Shown: positions 17,822-27,187 of the stretch, piece by piece
How positions within the stretch are numbered: position 1 is the stretch's first letter
Layout: every line of letters begins with the position of its first letter
Source: Pseudomonadota bacterium
GTDB taxonomy: Bacteria; Desulfobacterota; Desulfobulbia; Desulfobulbales; JAGXFP01
Assembly: GCA_018814305.1 (NCBI GenBank)
Contig: JAHJAA010000043.1
Location: 62,001 to 126,000 of the forward strand
DNA length: 64,000 bases
Direction of reading: 5' to 3'
Translations under genes and position numbers: made by a program
Notes under the pieces: generated by a model
What the model saw: the letters and a program-made list of their open reading frames with translations, nothing else
Databases searched by the model: none
Told to the model about the DNA's origin: nothing

Positions 17822-18589
17822 ATGAGATTTCGACCCTGTATTGATTTACACGACGGTCGGGTTAAACAGATTGTCGGTTCGACCCTGGCCGGGGACTCAG
17901 TAACGCTCCAAACTAATTTTTCCTCGGAGCATCCGTCATCGTATTTTGCTGAAATGTATCGTCGGGATAATCTGCCCGGTGGGCATGTGATCATGCTGGG
18001 GCCGGGGAATGAGGCGGCTGCACTTGATGCCTTAGCTGCCTGGCCCGGAGGATTACAGGTGGGGGGCGGTATTACCGCTGATAACGCCATGTTCTGGCTG
18101 GACAGGGGAGCTGATGCGGTGATTGTAACCTCATATGTCTTTCGTGACGGCCTGGTTCATGAGGAACGATTGCGTGAGATCGCAGATCTGGTCGGGCGTG
18201 AGCGTCTGATCATCGATTTAAGTTGTCGCCGGAAGGATGGCCGCTATTATGTGGTCACTGACCGGTGGCAAAAATTTACTGAAGTTGAAGTCAACCAGGA
18301 AGCGCTCGCTTTTTTTGCGGGGTTTTGCAAAGAGTTATTGATCCATGCGGCTGATGTGGAAGGCAAGTGTGAAGGAGTCGCGGCGGATCTCGTTGAGGAT
18401 TTGGCCCAATGGGTGACCATACCCACCACCTATGCCGGTGGGGTGAAGGACCTTTCTGACCTTTATCTGGTCCACGAAAAGGGGCGGAATCGTCTGGATA
18501 TTACCGTCGGGAGTGCCCTGGATATTTTTGGCGGTCATGGTGTGACTTACCACGAGGCCGTCAAATTCTGCAGGAACACCGAATTGTAA
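17822..18589 (+). CDS. hisA: HisA, phosphoribosylformimino-AICAR ribotide isomerase, eukaryotic type
   Basis: TIM-barrel isomerase of histidine biosynthesis (ProFAR to PRFAR), 255 residues. The N-terminus MRFRPCIDLHDGRVKQIVG, the segments HVIMLGPGNE and LQVGGGI, and the late TYAGGVKDLSDL match the fungal/plant HIS6 form of HisA, not the usual bacterial form. The ATG at 17822 lies 10 nt after GGAGG; an in-frame ATG at 17813 is too close to it. It is separated from other his genes (hisC is 15 kb away). The eukaryotic-type subgroup is a known but sparse variant in bacteria. Confidence 0.88.
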   Translation: MRFRPCIDLHDGRVKQIVGSTLAGDSVTLQTNFSSEHPSSYFAEMYRRDNLPGGHVIMLGPGNEAAALDALAAWPGGLQVGGGITADNAMFWLDRGADAVIVTSYVFRDGLVHEERLREIADLVGRERLIIDLSCRRKDGRYYVVTDRWQKFTEVEVNQEALAFFAGFCKELLIHAADVEGKCEGVAADLVEDLAQWVTIPTTYAGGVKDLSDLYLVHEKGRNRLDITVGSALDIFGGHGVTYHEAVKFCRNTEL

Positions 18590-18645
18590 AAGATTCAAGA
18601 GGGGGAGGCTAACTCCTTTCTTTGCCCATGATTAAGATCTGGCGG

Positions 18646-18675
18646 TTGATTTTTTTTGTTGGGAAAAGGTACAAT
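18646..18675 (+). promoter_or_regulatory. Candidate sigma70 promoter for the 63-aa protein
   Basis: TTGATT at 18646-18651 and TACAAT at 18670-18675 with an 18-nt spacer. Transcription would start near 18682, leaving a leader of roughly 28 nt before the ATG at 18710. The hexamers match consensus 4/6 and 5/6; there is no experimental support. Confidence 0.4.
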
Positions 18676-18709
18676 ACGCTCATCAGCCAGTGAGAGGAAA
18701 ATCATTTAC

Positions 18710-18901
18710 ATGGAGCAGAAGCAGACAGAGCCTACTGGTCTTGGTAGCGATCCTGATGAAACCTTGAAGATTCGGATTCCCTCCGATCTGTATCGGGCCT
18801 ATCAACGTTGCACCTGGATATTGGTTCATGAGACCGGCCGTAAGCCGCTTGATATTATGCGGGAAATGGTCCATGATTTTCTGGTGAAACATGGTTGCTG
18901 A
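18710..18901 (+). CDS. Small protein, possible ribbon-helix-helix fold (63 aa)
   Basis: Short protein with a charged N-terminus, a single strand-like LKIRIP followed by two predicted helices (SDLYRAYQRCTWILVHETG and KPLDIMREMVHDFLVKHG). That strand-helix-helix order recalls MetJ/Arc DNA-binding proteins, but similarity is only at pattern level. The ATG at 18710 is preferred, with AGAGGAAAA upstream and a plausible promoter. I do not recognise a named family, so a regulatory role is speculative. Confidence 0.5.
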   Translation: MEQKQTEPTGLGSDPDETLKIRIPSDLYRAYQRCTWILVHETGRKPLDIMREMVHDFLVKHGC

Positions 18902-19003
18902 GGTTCAACGAAGCGCTTCCCTCGAATAAGCTCCCATGTTCCACGGGGATACCTCCAGGCTCCCCAAAACTGCCGTAGATGATTAAGGAAGCTGGGACCG
19001 AAA

Positions 19004-19897
19004 ATGGATCAAGTCCTGCCCATCAATGAAGAACGGTTTCGCCGGATTCAGCGCTTCATCGACAGGATGCCAAGCCTGTCGACAACCGTCACCAAGGTGC
19101 TGTCCGTCTGTAATCAACCGAGCACCTCTCCCAGTGATCTGAATCGGGTTGTCTCCCTTGATCCGGTTCTCACCGGGCAGGTCCTTAAGCTCATTAACTC
19201 CGCCTATTACTCACTCCCCAATCAGATCACCTCCTTGACCCGGGCCATTATCATGCTGGGGCTCAATACCGTCAAAAATCTTGCCTTGAGTACGGCGATA
19301 TTAACCTCCTTCAGTCGGGCCGATTCCTTTCGTTCACTTGATATGGATGATTTTTGGACTCACTCGCTGTGTGTCGGGGTCACCGCTAAGAATTTGGCGT
19401 CGCGGCTGGGGGTCCCGGTGGTCCAGTGGGAGGAATATTTTGTAGCGGGGCTTCTGCACGATTTGGGAAAGATCCCCTTAAATGATTGTTTTGATGACCA
19501 GTATGGCCAGGTGTTGGAACTGGCTCGGTTGGATCAGGGCTCCTTGGCCCGGGCCGAAAAGATGATCATCGGACTTGATCATGGCCTGGTTGGCACCTTG
19601 ATTGCCGCAAAGTGGAAGCTCAGCGATGCCATGACCGAAGTCATGGGACACCATCATGATTCGGAAAACAGCAGTGAAGAGCATCGACCGTTGGTAGCGG
19701 TGGTTTCCCTGGCCAACCTTTTCGCCAATCTTTATGCCTATGGTGATGCCGGAGATACTTTTCAGGAAGAATCCGTGGTCGGCTCTCTGCTCGATCAGGT
19801 AGGAATCAGTTGGTCGGAACTATGGCCATTGGTGGAGATTGTCGGGGTAGAGATTAGAAAGGCCCGCATCTTTCTGCAGGTTACCAAGGGAAAGTGA
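19004..19897 (+). CDS. HDOD domain protein
   Basis: Signal-transduction protein of 297 residues built from one HDOD domain. The N-terminal part shows the diagnostic pattern MPSLSTTVTKVL...VSLDPVLTGQVLKLINSAYY and TSLTRAIIMLGLNTVKNL. An HD-like motif HDLGKIP and a later MGHHHD are retained, although HDOD proteins are generally thought to be non-catalytic. It lies 33 bp before a metallo-hydrolase gene and is probably co-transcribed with it. Its target is unknown. Confidence 0.88.
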   Translation: MDQVLPINEERFRRIQRFIDRMPSLSTTVTKVLSVCNQPSTSPSDLNRVVSLDPVLTGQVLKLINSAYYSLPNQITSLTRAIIMLGLNTVKNLALSTAILTSFSRADSFRSLDMDDFWTHSLCVGVTAKNLASRLGVPVVQWEEYFVAGLLHDLGKIPLNDCFDDQYGQVLELARLDQGSLARAEKMIIGLDHGLVGTLIAAKWKLSDAMTEVMGHHHDSENSSEEHRPLVAVVSLANLFANLYAYGDAGDTFQEESVVGSLLDQVGISWSELWPLVEIVGVEIRKARIFLQVTKGK

Positions 19898-19930
19898 GTC
19901 CAGGACTCATGTGATCCGGGAGGCAGGTGC

Positions 19931-20848
19931 ATGTGGATTAAATTCTGGGGGGTTCGTGGATCTATACCTTGTCCCGGGTCAACGACCATCAAGTATGGTG
20001 GGAATACGGCCTGTATTGAACTCTGCTTTCCTGAGCATGATCGACGGATTATTATTGATGCGGGCTCCGGGATCAGGGAATTGGGAAATCAGTTGTTGGC
20101 AATGGAACATCCCAAGGGGGCGATTAAGACTGAGTTGTTTTTGACCCATACCCACTGGGACCATATTATGGGATATCCATTTTTTGCTCCGATTTATCTG
20201 CCAACCACTGAACTCAAGGTTTACGGGCCGGTGAACCACGAGGGAGAGAGTCTGGAAAAGGTGGTCGGCGACCAGATGTCCTATCGATATTTTCCGGTCC
20301 GTCATCTGGAGCTTGCCGCGAAGATCAAATATACCAGTTTAAAGGAAGGACGTTTCAACCTCGGCGATGGTATTATTCTGACCACCAAATACCTTAACCA
20401 CCCGGTGCTCTGTCTGGGGTATCGGTTTGAATACAAGAAAAAAATATTTTGCACTGCATATGATACGGAGCCCTTTCAAAATTTGTTTCAGGTTGATCCG
20501 AAAGATCCCTCATACGATGCGGCCATGGTCCGGGAGGGAGCATTGGTTGCCGAGGAACAGAATAGGGGGGTGGAGGATTTTTATCGGGGGGCTGACCTGC
20601 TGGTCCATGATGCCCAGTACACCCGGGATGAGTATGAAGCCACCAAGGTCGGTTGGGGGCATACCGCCATGGAATACGCAATAGCCGCCGCCAACCGGGG
20701 GCGGGTGAAAAACCTGATCCTTTTTCATCATGAGCCGGTGCGGACGGACCGGGAATTTGATGAACTGGCCGATCAGTTTGAAGACGGGCGGAAATACGGT
20801 GCCACCCGATTGTACTTTGCCAGGGAGGGACTGAAGATCAATCTGTAA
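19931..20848 (+). CDS. Metallo-beta-lactamase-fold hydrolase
   Basis: Predicted phosphodiesterase-type MBL protein of 305 residues. It begins with KFWGVRGSIPCPG, typical of a subgroup of bacterial MBL hydrolases, and carries the HTHWDH metal motif (about residue 73) together with downstream metal-ligand candidates in VHDAQY and HHEPV. GGGAGG precedes the ATG. It follows the HDOD gene closely. A nucleotidyl- or cyclic-nucleotide phosphodiesterase activity is plausible from the family but not shown by the sequence. Confidence 0.8.
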   Translation: MWIKFWGVRGSIPCPGSTTIKYGGNTACIELCFPEHDRRIIIDAGSGIRELGNQLLAMEHPKGAIKTELFLTHTHWDHIMGYPFFAPIYLPTTELKVYGPVNHEGESLEKVVGDQMSYRYFPVRHLELAAKIKYTSLKEGRFNLGDGIILTTKYLNHPVLCLGYRFEYKKKIFCTAYDTEPFQNLFQVDPKDPSYDAAMVREGALVAEEQNRGVEDFYRGADLLVHDAQYTRDEYEATKVGWGHTAMEYAIAAANRGRVKNLILFHHEPVRTDREFDELADQFEDGRKYGATRLYFAREGLKINL

Positions 20849-21001
20849 CACCGGCAGACATCAATGAGCTGACCTCGGGATGGTTTGGCTCTGCTTTCTT
20901 GAAGTATTGCTCTTTCAATTATTTTATCCTTCTCGATCCTAATCATCGCCCGCAGATGGATCATCTCTACCTCATTTTATTTTTCTCGGAACCAGAGAAC
21001 C

Positions 21002-23182
21002 ATGGCCCATCAAGGTAAAGAGAACCACAAGGCTCTCTCCCAAAAGAAACAACTGGTTGGGACCATCGAACGGATTACCTACCAATCCGAAGACGGCGCC
21101 TTTACGGTAGCCCGACTTGCGGCCCAAGATGGCGGGGAACCGGTAACAGTTATCGGTCCCCTGGCCGGGGTTGTGGCCGGGGTAAATCTGGAACTCTTGG
21201 GGACCTGGTTCAAGGATCCGCGGCATGGTCTTCAGTTTCGCGTTGATTCCTATACCACTCGTCAGCCTGACACTTTGAAGGGCATGGAGCGGTACCTTGG
21301 CTCAGGTCTGATTCCCGGGATTGGGCCCGGGTATGCTGCCCGGATCGTCGGTTATTTTGGACTTACTACCCTGGAGATTCTTGATCGAGATCCAGATCGG
21401 CTCGTAGAGGTTGACGGGCTTGGGGGGAACCGGGTGGCGCAGATTAAGGAGGCCTGGCAAGAGCAACGCCATGTTCATGGAATCATGGTTTTTCTCCAAG
21501 CCCATGAGATCTCAGCGACCTATGCTGCAAAAATATTGCAAACCTACGGTCGTGAGGCCCTGCTGGTGGTGAAGGAGAATCCCTATCGCCTGGCGGAAGA
21601 TATCCGGGGGATCGGTTTCCGGAGAGCCGATCGAATTGCCCTCAAAGGAGGGATGCTGAAGAGCGATCCTCGCCGGGTCAGAGCCGGGTTGTTGTTTCTT
21701 TTGGATGACGCTGCCAGCCATGGTCATTGTTTTGTCCCGCAAACGGAACTTCTGACGCGTTGCCGGGAGATGCTCGGGGGAGATGACACAGTATCCGAAG
21801 CGAGTCTGGTGGAGCTGGTTCGTGATGAAAAGGTGGTGCTTGCCGAGGACAAGGTCTATCCCGCGCCTCTTTATTTTGCTGAGCAGGGGGTGGCCAAGGG
21901 ACTTCTCCGAATCAGCGGGCAATCTGGTTGGACGCAGGAGAAGCCGAAGCTGGACTGGATAATGAAAGAACTCGGAATTGAGCTTGCCGAAGAACAGGCT
22001 CAAGCGGTTGCCATGGCTCTAACCAGTCGTCTGGCCGTGATCACCGGTGGGCCAGGGACCGGCAAGAGCACCATTCTTAAGGTTTTGCTCATGCTTCTTG
22101 CAGAGAAAGGCGTTCGTCTTGCTTTGGCCGCTCCCACTGGGCGGGCTGCGAAACGAATGGCCGAGGCCACCGGGATGGAGGCCGTCACCATCCATCGCCT
22201 TCTGGAGTATGATCGGTCGGTTAACGGGTTTAGAAGAAATGCTGATAATCCACTCGAAGTGGATTTGGTGGTGGTGGATGAGGCCTCCATGTTGGATATA
22301 ATCCTGGGAAATGCCCTTATTCGGGCCTTGGCCGCAGGGGGGGGACTTTTATTGGTCGGCGATGCGGACCAGTTACCATCGGTGGGCCCGGGGAACTTAC
22401 TGAGGGATTTAATTGATTGTGGCAAGGTGCCGGTGACCCGGCTGATGCGGATATTTCGTCAGAATATGGGGAGTCTAATCAGCCTCAATGCTGCCCGGAT
22501 CAATAATGGCCAGACCCTTGAGTTGCTGCCCGGGTATCATGGTGATAAGGATTTTTATTATATTTCCAGGGAAAAAGCGGATGAAATAGAGGGAGAAATT
22601 CTGAGCCTTTGCGGGGGGCGACTCTCCCGAAAATATGGTTTCGATCCGCTGCGGGATATTCAGGTGCTGACCCCCATGCGGAAGGGGGGGCTGGGAGTGG
22701 ATCAGCTTAATATCAGACTTCAGGAGATCTTGAATTCATCGGTTGGATCTGCAAACTGTAGGCTTGGACCTTTCCTGATCGGTGATAAAGTCATGCAAAT
22801 TCGTAATAATTATGATAAGGAGGTATTTAATGGTGACCTCGGATTTGTGTCGGCAATCGATCCGGATGAGCAGCAGTTGACCCTCGAGTTTGAGGGACGA
22901 GCCGTGACGTATGGCTCTTCTGAACTGAATGAATTGCAGCTTGCCTATGCCATTACCGTCCACAAGGCCCAGGGGTCGGAATTTCCCTGTGTCATCATGT
23001 CTGTCCACACAAGTCATTATCCGTTATTACAACGGAATTTACTCTATACCGGGATCACCCGGGGACGTCGTTTGATGATTTTGATCGGCAACCGAAAAGC
23101 GCTTGCCATCGCTGTCGCCAATAATCGGGTGATCAACAGAAACTCCGGACTAAAGGGGAGACTTGAGAGTGGTCGTCTATGA
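21002..23182 (+). CDS. recD2: RecD2-type DNA helicase
   Basis: Superfamily 1B 5'-3' helicase of 726 residues acting in DNA repair without RecBC. The N-terminal region contains the OB-like segment and helix-hairpin-helix motifs (GSGLIPGIGPGYAARI and VDGLGGNRVAQI) of RecD2. Walker A is GGPGTGKST (about residue 350), motif Ia TGRAAKRM, DEASM as Walker B, GDADQLPSVGPGN as motif III, and the C-terminal AYAITVHKAQGSE and YTGITRGR. The stop overlaps the next gene by about 20 bp. Confidence 0.93.
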   Translation: MAHQGKENHKALSQKKQLVGTIERITYQSEDGAFTVARLAAQDGGEPVTVIGPLAGVVAGVNLELLGTWFKDPRHGLQFRVDSYTTRQPDTLKGMERYLGSGLIPGIGPGYAARIVGYFGLTTLEILDRDPDRLVEVDGLGGNRVAQIKEAWQEQRHVHGIMVFLQAHEISATYAAKILQTYGREALLVVKENPYRLAEDIRGIGFRRADRIALKGGMLKSDPRRVRAGLLFLLDDAASHGHCFVPQTELLTRCREMLGGDDTVSEASLVELVRDEKVVLAEDKVYPAPLYFAEQGVAKGLLRISGQSGWTQEKPKLDWIMKELGIELAEEQAQAVAMALTSRLAVITGGPGTGKSTILKVLLMLLAEKGVRLALAAPTGRAAKRMAEATGMEAVTIHRLLEYDRSVNGFRRNADNPLEVDLVVVDEASMLDIILGNALIRALAAGGGLLLVGDADQLPSVGPGNLLRDLIDCGKVPVTRLMRIFRQNMGSLISLNAARINNGQTLELLPGYHGDKDFYYISREKADEIEGEILSLCGGRLSRKYGFDPLRDIQVLTPMRKGGLGVDQLNIRLQEILNSSVGSANCRLGPFLIGDKVMQIRNNYDKEVFNGDLGFVSAIDPDEQQLTLEFEGRAVTYGSSELNELQLAYAITVHKAQGSEFPCVIMSVHTSHYPLLQRNLLYTGITRGRRLMILIGNRKALAIAVANNRVINRNSGLKGRLESGRL

Positions 23183-23600
23183 GATCAAAGGTCCCGGACC
23201 TGTGCCCACACCGGGTGGGCCGAAACCGATTAATCGTGATGTCGACCCGGTTTTTGATATCAACGTGGTCTCTCATATTAAACGATTTGAGCGGGTTTGG
23301 GCCTCTTCCCGAGACCAGGGCCGTCGGCAAGATGAGGGACGTCAGTATTCCTATAAAGAGAGTGATGAAACCGTCCGGGAAATGGTTTCCCAGGTTAACC
23401 GGAATCTTGAGCGGCAGGGGATTCTTGTTCATCTCGTCTTAACTCGTGATGAAAACGGTTTCTCTCTTGATGTTTATGATTGTACCAGCAAAGAGGTTTG
23501 TGAGGTCATTCGAGACCTGGTTATCGATTTATCCGACTTGCCCGGCCTGATCCGCAAGTTACAGCAGGAAACAGGTTTTATCATCGACACGATCTCTTGA
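23163..23600 (+). CDS. Conserved hypothetical protein, FlaG-like C-terminus
   Basis: Protein of 145 residues starting from TTG 23163 (GTG 23169 possible) behind AAAGGGGAG and overlapping recD2 by 20 bp. The first 65 residues are low in order and Pro/Arg-rich. The C-terminal part (NRNLERQGILVHLVLTRDE...SKEVCEVIRDL) has the NxxL...VIR pattern of FlaG-family flagellar proteins. No flagellar genes are near, so the FlaG link is tentative. Confidence 0.5.
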   Translation: MRVVVYEIKGPGPVPTPGGPKPINRDVDPVFDINVVSHIKRFERVWASSRDQGRRQDEGRQYSYKESDETVREMVSQVNRNLERQGILVHLVLTRDENGFSLDVYDCTSKEVCEVIRDLVIDLSDLPGLIRKLQQETGFIIDTIS

Positions 23601-23880
23601 TTCTGGCCTTTCATCATAAAAGTCATTTCGCCTTCAGCGGTTCAATCATTTCTTTCCTTTCTTAGCACCTTCCAATAAAAAGCAGATTATATCAGTACGG
23701 CGATATAATTGAGATTCTTTCCTGTTTCCTGGGTAATTTTAATGCTTCTCTGGCGCTTTTTTTTTTTTAATTGAAAAAAGAAAATAAACATGATAGGAAT
23801 TCGAGTCATTCGCTGAGCCATCATTCATAATTTATGCTGGTTGCAGTCGAATCCTCTGGATCCCTTTGTGGCATTGAATA

Positions 23881-24417
23881 ATGAAATTGGTAGAGCTCCT
23901 GGCTCAAAAAGAAGATGTTTTGGTGCAGAAATGGCTGGGACTCGTCCTTGGTGAATATCCGGCCGACGCCGTACGTTTTCTGGGGAAAAAGGCCGATCAA
24001 TTTGCTAATCCGTTGGGGCATAATTACTCGACGGGGGTGTCGGGAATGTTTAGGTCTCTCAGGGTGGGTGAGGAATTTGAGCTTGGCCCGGTTCTTGAGC
24101 AACTGATGAAGGTTCGGGCGGTTCAGGAACAGATTCCCTCCAAGTCATTGGCTTTTTTGTTTGGGATCAAAAGAATAGTTCGGCATGAATGCCGTAAGGA
24201 GTGGACCGCAGAGATCGAACAGGAATGGCCGGAGTTTGAGGCGAGGGTCGATGGGTTGGCCCTGCAGGCGTTTGATTTGTTCATGGCAAGTCGAGAACGC
24301 CTCTTTCAGGTTCGGTTGCGGGAGCTGCAAAGCGGTAGTTATCTTATTACCGATCATATGAAGTGCCCTTCCGCCATGGTGCGGGAGGAAAAAAAGCGGC
24401 AAAAAACGGAGTCGTGA
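23881..24417 (+). CDS. RsbRD N-terminal domain protein, dsr-associated
   Basis: Protein of 178 residues with a single RsbRD-N (RsbR sensor N-terminal type) domain, rich in helices and without cofactor motifs. Such genes commonly precede dsrM in sulfate reducers, and here the stop lies 45 bp before dsrM. The ribosome site is weak. A sensor or assembly role for the DsrMKJOP complex is inferred from this context. Confidence 0.75.
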   Translation: MKLVELLAQKEDVLVQKWLGLVLGEYPADAVRFLGKKADQFANPLGHNYSTGVSGMFRSLRVGEEFELGPVLEQLMKVRAVQEQIPSKSLAFLFGIKRIVRHECRKEWTAEIEQEWPEFEARVDGLALQAFDLFMASRERLFQVRLRELQSGSYLITDHMKCPSAMVREEKKRQKTES

Positions 24418-24462
24418 GAGTTAACCATTATTTCAGTTCAACTAGATGCGAGGTAACAGCAA

Positions 24463-25500
24463 ATGAGAATCCTGAAATCATTGGGAATAGTCCTGGTGCT
24501 GATGCTGGTGGCATATCTGGGTGCGGCAGTACCTGGCGGTCCGGCGTTATTCGGGGTGGTATTTCCTTGGCTGGCGTTTTTAATATTCGTCGGTGGATTC
24601 ATCTCCAAGGTTGTCGGTTGGGCCAAATCACCTGTGCCCTTCAGGATCCCCACCACCTGTGGTCAGGCCAACTCCCTGCCCTGGATTAAGCAGAACAAGC
24701 TTGATTGTCCCTCCACTACCATGGGAGTCATCGGGCGGATGCTCCTTGAGATTTTTGCCTTCAGGTCCCTTTTCAGGAATACCCGGGCGGAAATCCACGA
24801 TGGACCGAAGCTGGTGTACGGCAGCAGCAAATATCTGTGGCTGTTTGGTCTTATGTTCCATTATTCATTCTTGGTAATCGTCGTCCGTCATATGCGGCTG
24901 TTTACCGATCCTGTTCCATTTTTTGTCCAGGCCTTGGAGTTCGGGGATGGGTTCCTGCAGGTTGGGGCACCGGTTCTCTATCAGAGTGATCTCATCTTTT
25001 TGGGGGCGGTAACCTTTCTTTTTGCCCGCCGGGTAGTGTTGCCGGCCATTCGGTACATTTCGCTGCCAGCTGATTACTTCCCTCTGTTTCTGATCTTTGC
25101 CATCGGGGCAACCGGTGTTCTGATGCGTTACTTCCTGAGGGTTGACGTGGTCAGCATTAAGCAGTTAACCCACGGTTTGGCTACCTTTCAGCCAGTCCTT
25201 TCCGGGAACATCAGCGGCATTTTCTTTGTTCATATCTTTCTGGTCTCAATCCTGATGGCATATTTCCCCTTCAGTAAGCTAATGCATCTGGGTGGGGTTT
25301 TCCTGAGTCCGACCCGAAATCTGGCCAACAACAGCCGTATGGTCCGTCATATCAATCCGTGGAACGATCCCTCCATTAAGCCTCACTCTTATGCCTCCTA
25401 TGAGGATGATTTCCGGGAGTTCATGGTGGAGGCCGGTCTCCCGGTGGATAAGGAATTGCCGCCGAAGCCTGCTGCTGAGGATGCGCCGGCCGAGTCTTGA
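24463..25500 (+). CDS. dsrM: DsrM, membrane cytochrome b subunit
   Basis: NarI-like haem b membrane subunit of the DsrMKJOP complex, 345 residues. Several hydrophobic segments are visible (two near the N-terminus, then about 125-145, 175-195, 205-230 and 240-265), with His residues at helix ends (for example MFHYSF, VVRHMRLF, LTHGLA, VHIFL) as haem candidates. It probably exchanges electrons with the menaquinone pool for DsrK. First of five genes with short gaps, ended by the 29631 terminator. Confidence 0.92.
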   Translation: MRILKSLGIVLVLMLVAYLGAAVPGGPALFGVVFPWLAFLIFVGGFISKVVGWAKSPVPFRIPTTCGQANSLPWIKQNKLDCPSTTMGVIGRMLLEIFAFRSLFRNTRAEIHDGPKLVYGSSKYLWLFGLMFHYSFLVIVVRHMRLFTDPVPFFVQALEFGDGFLQVGAPVLYQSDLIFLGAVTFLFARRVVLPAIRYISLPADYFPLFLIFAIGATGVLMRYFLRVDVVSIKQLTHGLATFQPVLSGNISGIFFVHIFLVSILMAYFPFSKLMHLGGVFLSPTRNLANNSRMVRHINPWNDPSIKPHSYASYEDDFREFMVEAGLPVDKELPPKPAAEDAPAES

Positions 25501-25536
25501 TAGAGCCTGAAACACAGCTGATAAGGAAGAGCGAAA

Positions 25537-27183
25537 ATGGCAGATACGAAAGTAGGTCAGATGAGTGAGGATGTGGTCAAGGCGCCGTCAATGATGACGG
25601 GCGCTGTTCCGACCAAGGATTGGATGGATGTGCCGGCCGTCTTTAAACCGGGCAACTATTGTTATCCTGGCAAGGAAGAGATGGCTGCTTATCACAACAA
25701 GAATCTCCCGGGACTGTTTGGTGAATCCAGGACCTGGTTGGTTGAGAGTGATGATTGGCTCCTCCCGGAAAACTGGAAAGAGATCATTATCCAGGGGATC
25801 AAAGAGCGACTCGACAAATTTCGATCGTTTAAGATTTTTATGGACTGTTGTGTCCGTTGCGGGGCCTGTGCCGATAAATGTCACTTTTTTCTCGGTACCG
25901 GGGATCCCAAAAACATGCCGGTTCTGCGGGCCGAGTTGCTTCGGTCGGTATATCGGAATGAGTTTACTAAGGCCGGGAAGATTTTGGGGCGGTTGGCCGG
26001 GGCCCGTGAGATGACCTTTGGGGTGCTGAAGGAATGGTTCATGTATTTCTATCAGTGCACCGAGTGTCGGCGGTGCTCGGTATTCTGTCCCTATGGTATT
26101 GATACTGCAGAAATCACCATGATGGCCCGGGAAATCCTCCATCTGGTCGGGGTGAATACCAACTGGATCCTTGAGCCGGCAGCCAATTCAAATCGAACTG
26201 GGAATCATCTCGGTTTACAACCGCATACTTTCAAAGAGAATGCTGAATTCTTGTTGGATGATATTGAAGAGGTGACCGGGTTACGATTGAACAGCCTGAC
26301 TTTCAACCGCAAGGGAGCCGAGATACTTTTTGTCATTCCGTCGGCTGACGTGTTCGCTGATCCGGGTATCTTCACCTTCATGGGTTATTTGCTCCTTTTC
26401 GATCATATCGGGCTAGATTACACAATTTCGACGTATTCTTCGGAGGGTGGAAATTTCGGGCTCTTTACCAATAACGAGCTGATGAAGAAACTGAACGGCA
26501 AAATGTACGCTGAGGCTAAGCGTCTGGGAGTCAAATGGATCCTGGGTGGCGAATGTGGCCATATGTGGCGGGTTCTCCATCAGTACATGGATACCATGAA
26601 CGGACCAGCCGATTTCCTTGAGGTTCCGAAATCCCCGATTACCGGCACGGTTTTTGAGAATGCCGCATCAACTAAGATGGTTCATATCAGTGAGTTCACT
26701 GCTGACTTGATCAAGCATAATAAGTTGAAATTGGATCCATCTCGAAACAACCATCGTAAGGTCACATTCCATGACTCTTGCAACCCCGCTCGGGGGATGG
26801 GTATGTTGGATGAACCTCGAGAAGTAATCAAAGCTGTATGTAATAATTTTTATGAAATGCCTGAGAATACCATCCGTGAACAGACGTTTTGCTGCGGAAG
26901 CGGCACCGGTTTAAATACCGGCGAGATCATGGATCTTCGAATGAAGGGCGGGCTTCCTCGGGCTAATGCAGTTAAACACGTTCGGGATAAATTTGGGGTA
27001 AATACCCTTTCCTGTGTTTGTGCTATTGACCGGGCAACCTTGCTTGCTTTGATGCAGTACTGGAATCCGGATGTCGAGGTGTGTGGTGTTTCCGAATTGG
27101 TCGGCAATGCCCTGATCATGGAAGGTGAAAAAGAGAGGGAAACAGGACTCCGGTTCGAACCCCTCGAAGGAAGCGAGGGGTGA
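25537..27183 (+). CDS. dsrK: DsrK, HdrD-like Fe-S subunit
   Basis: Cytoplasmic iron-sulfur protein of 548 residues, related to heterodisulfide reductase HdrD and thought to act on the DsrC trisulfide. Two ferredoxin-type motifs are seen: CVRCGACADKC (about 105) and CTECRRCSVFCPYG (about 170). The CCG-domain pattern for a special 4Fe-4S site is present as GGECGHMWR, HDSCNPAR and FCCGSGTG. AAGGAAG precedes the ATG. dsrA, dsrB and dsrC are not in the window. Confidence 0.95.
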   Translation: MADTKVGQMSEDVVKAPSMMTGAVPTKDWMDVPAVFKPGNYCYPGKEEMAAYHNKNLPGLFGESRTWLVESDDWLLPENWKEIIIQGIKERLDKFRSFKIFMDCCVRCGACADKCHFFLGTGDPKNMPVLRAELLRSVYRNEFTKAGKILGRLAGAREMTFGVLKEWFMYFYQCTECRRCSVFCPYGIDTAEITMMAREILHLVGVNTNWILEPAANSNRTGNHLGLQPHTFKENAEFLLDDIEEVTGLRLNSLTFNRKGAEILFVIPSADVFADPGIFTFMGYLLLFDHIGLDYTISTYSSEGGNFGLFTNNELMKKLNGKMYAEAKRLGVKWILGGECGHMWRVLHQYMDTMNGPADFLEVPKSPITGTVFENAASTKMVHISEFTADLIKHNKLKLDPSRNNHRKVTFHDSCNPARGMGMLDEPREVIKAVCNNFYEMPENTIREQTFCCGSGTGLNTGEIMDLRMKGGLPRANAVKHVRDKFGVNTLSCVCAIDRATLLALMQYWNPDVEVCGVSELVGNALIMEGEKERETGLRFEPLEGSEG

Positions 27184-27187
27184 TGCG

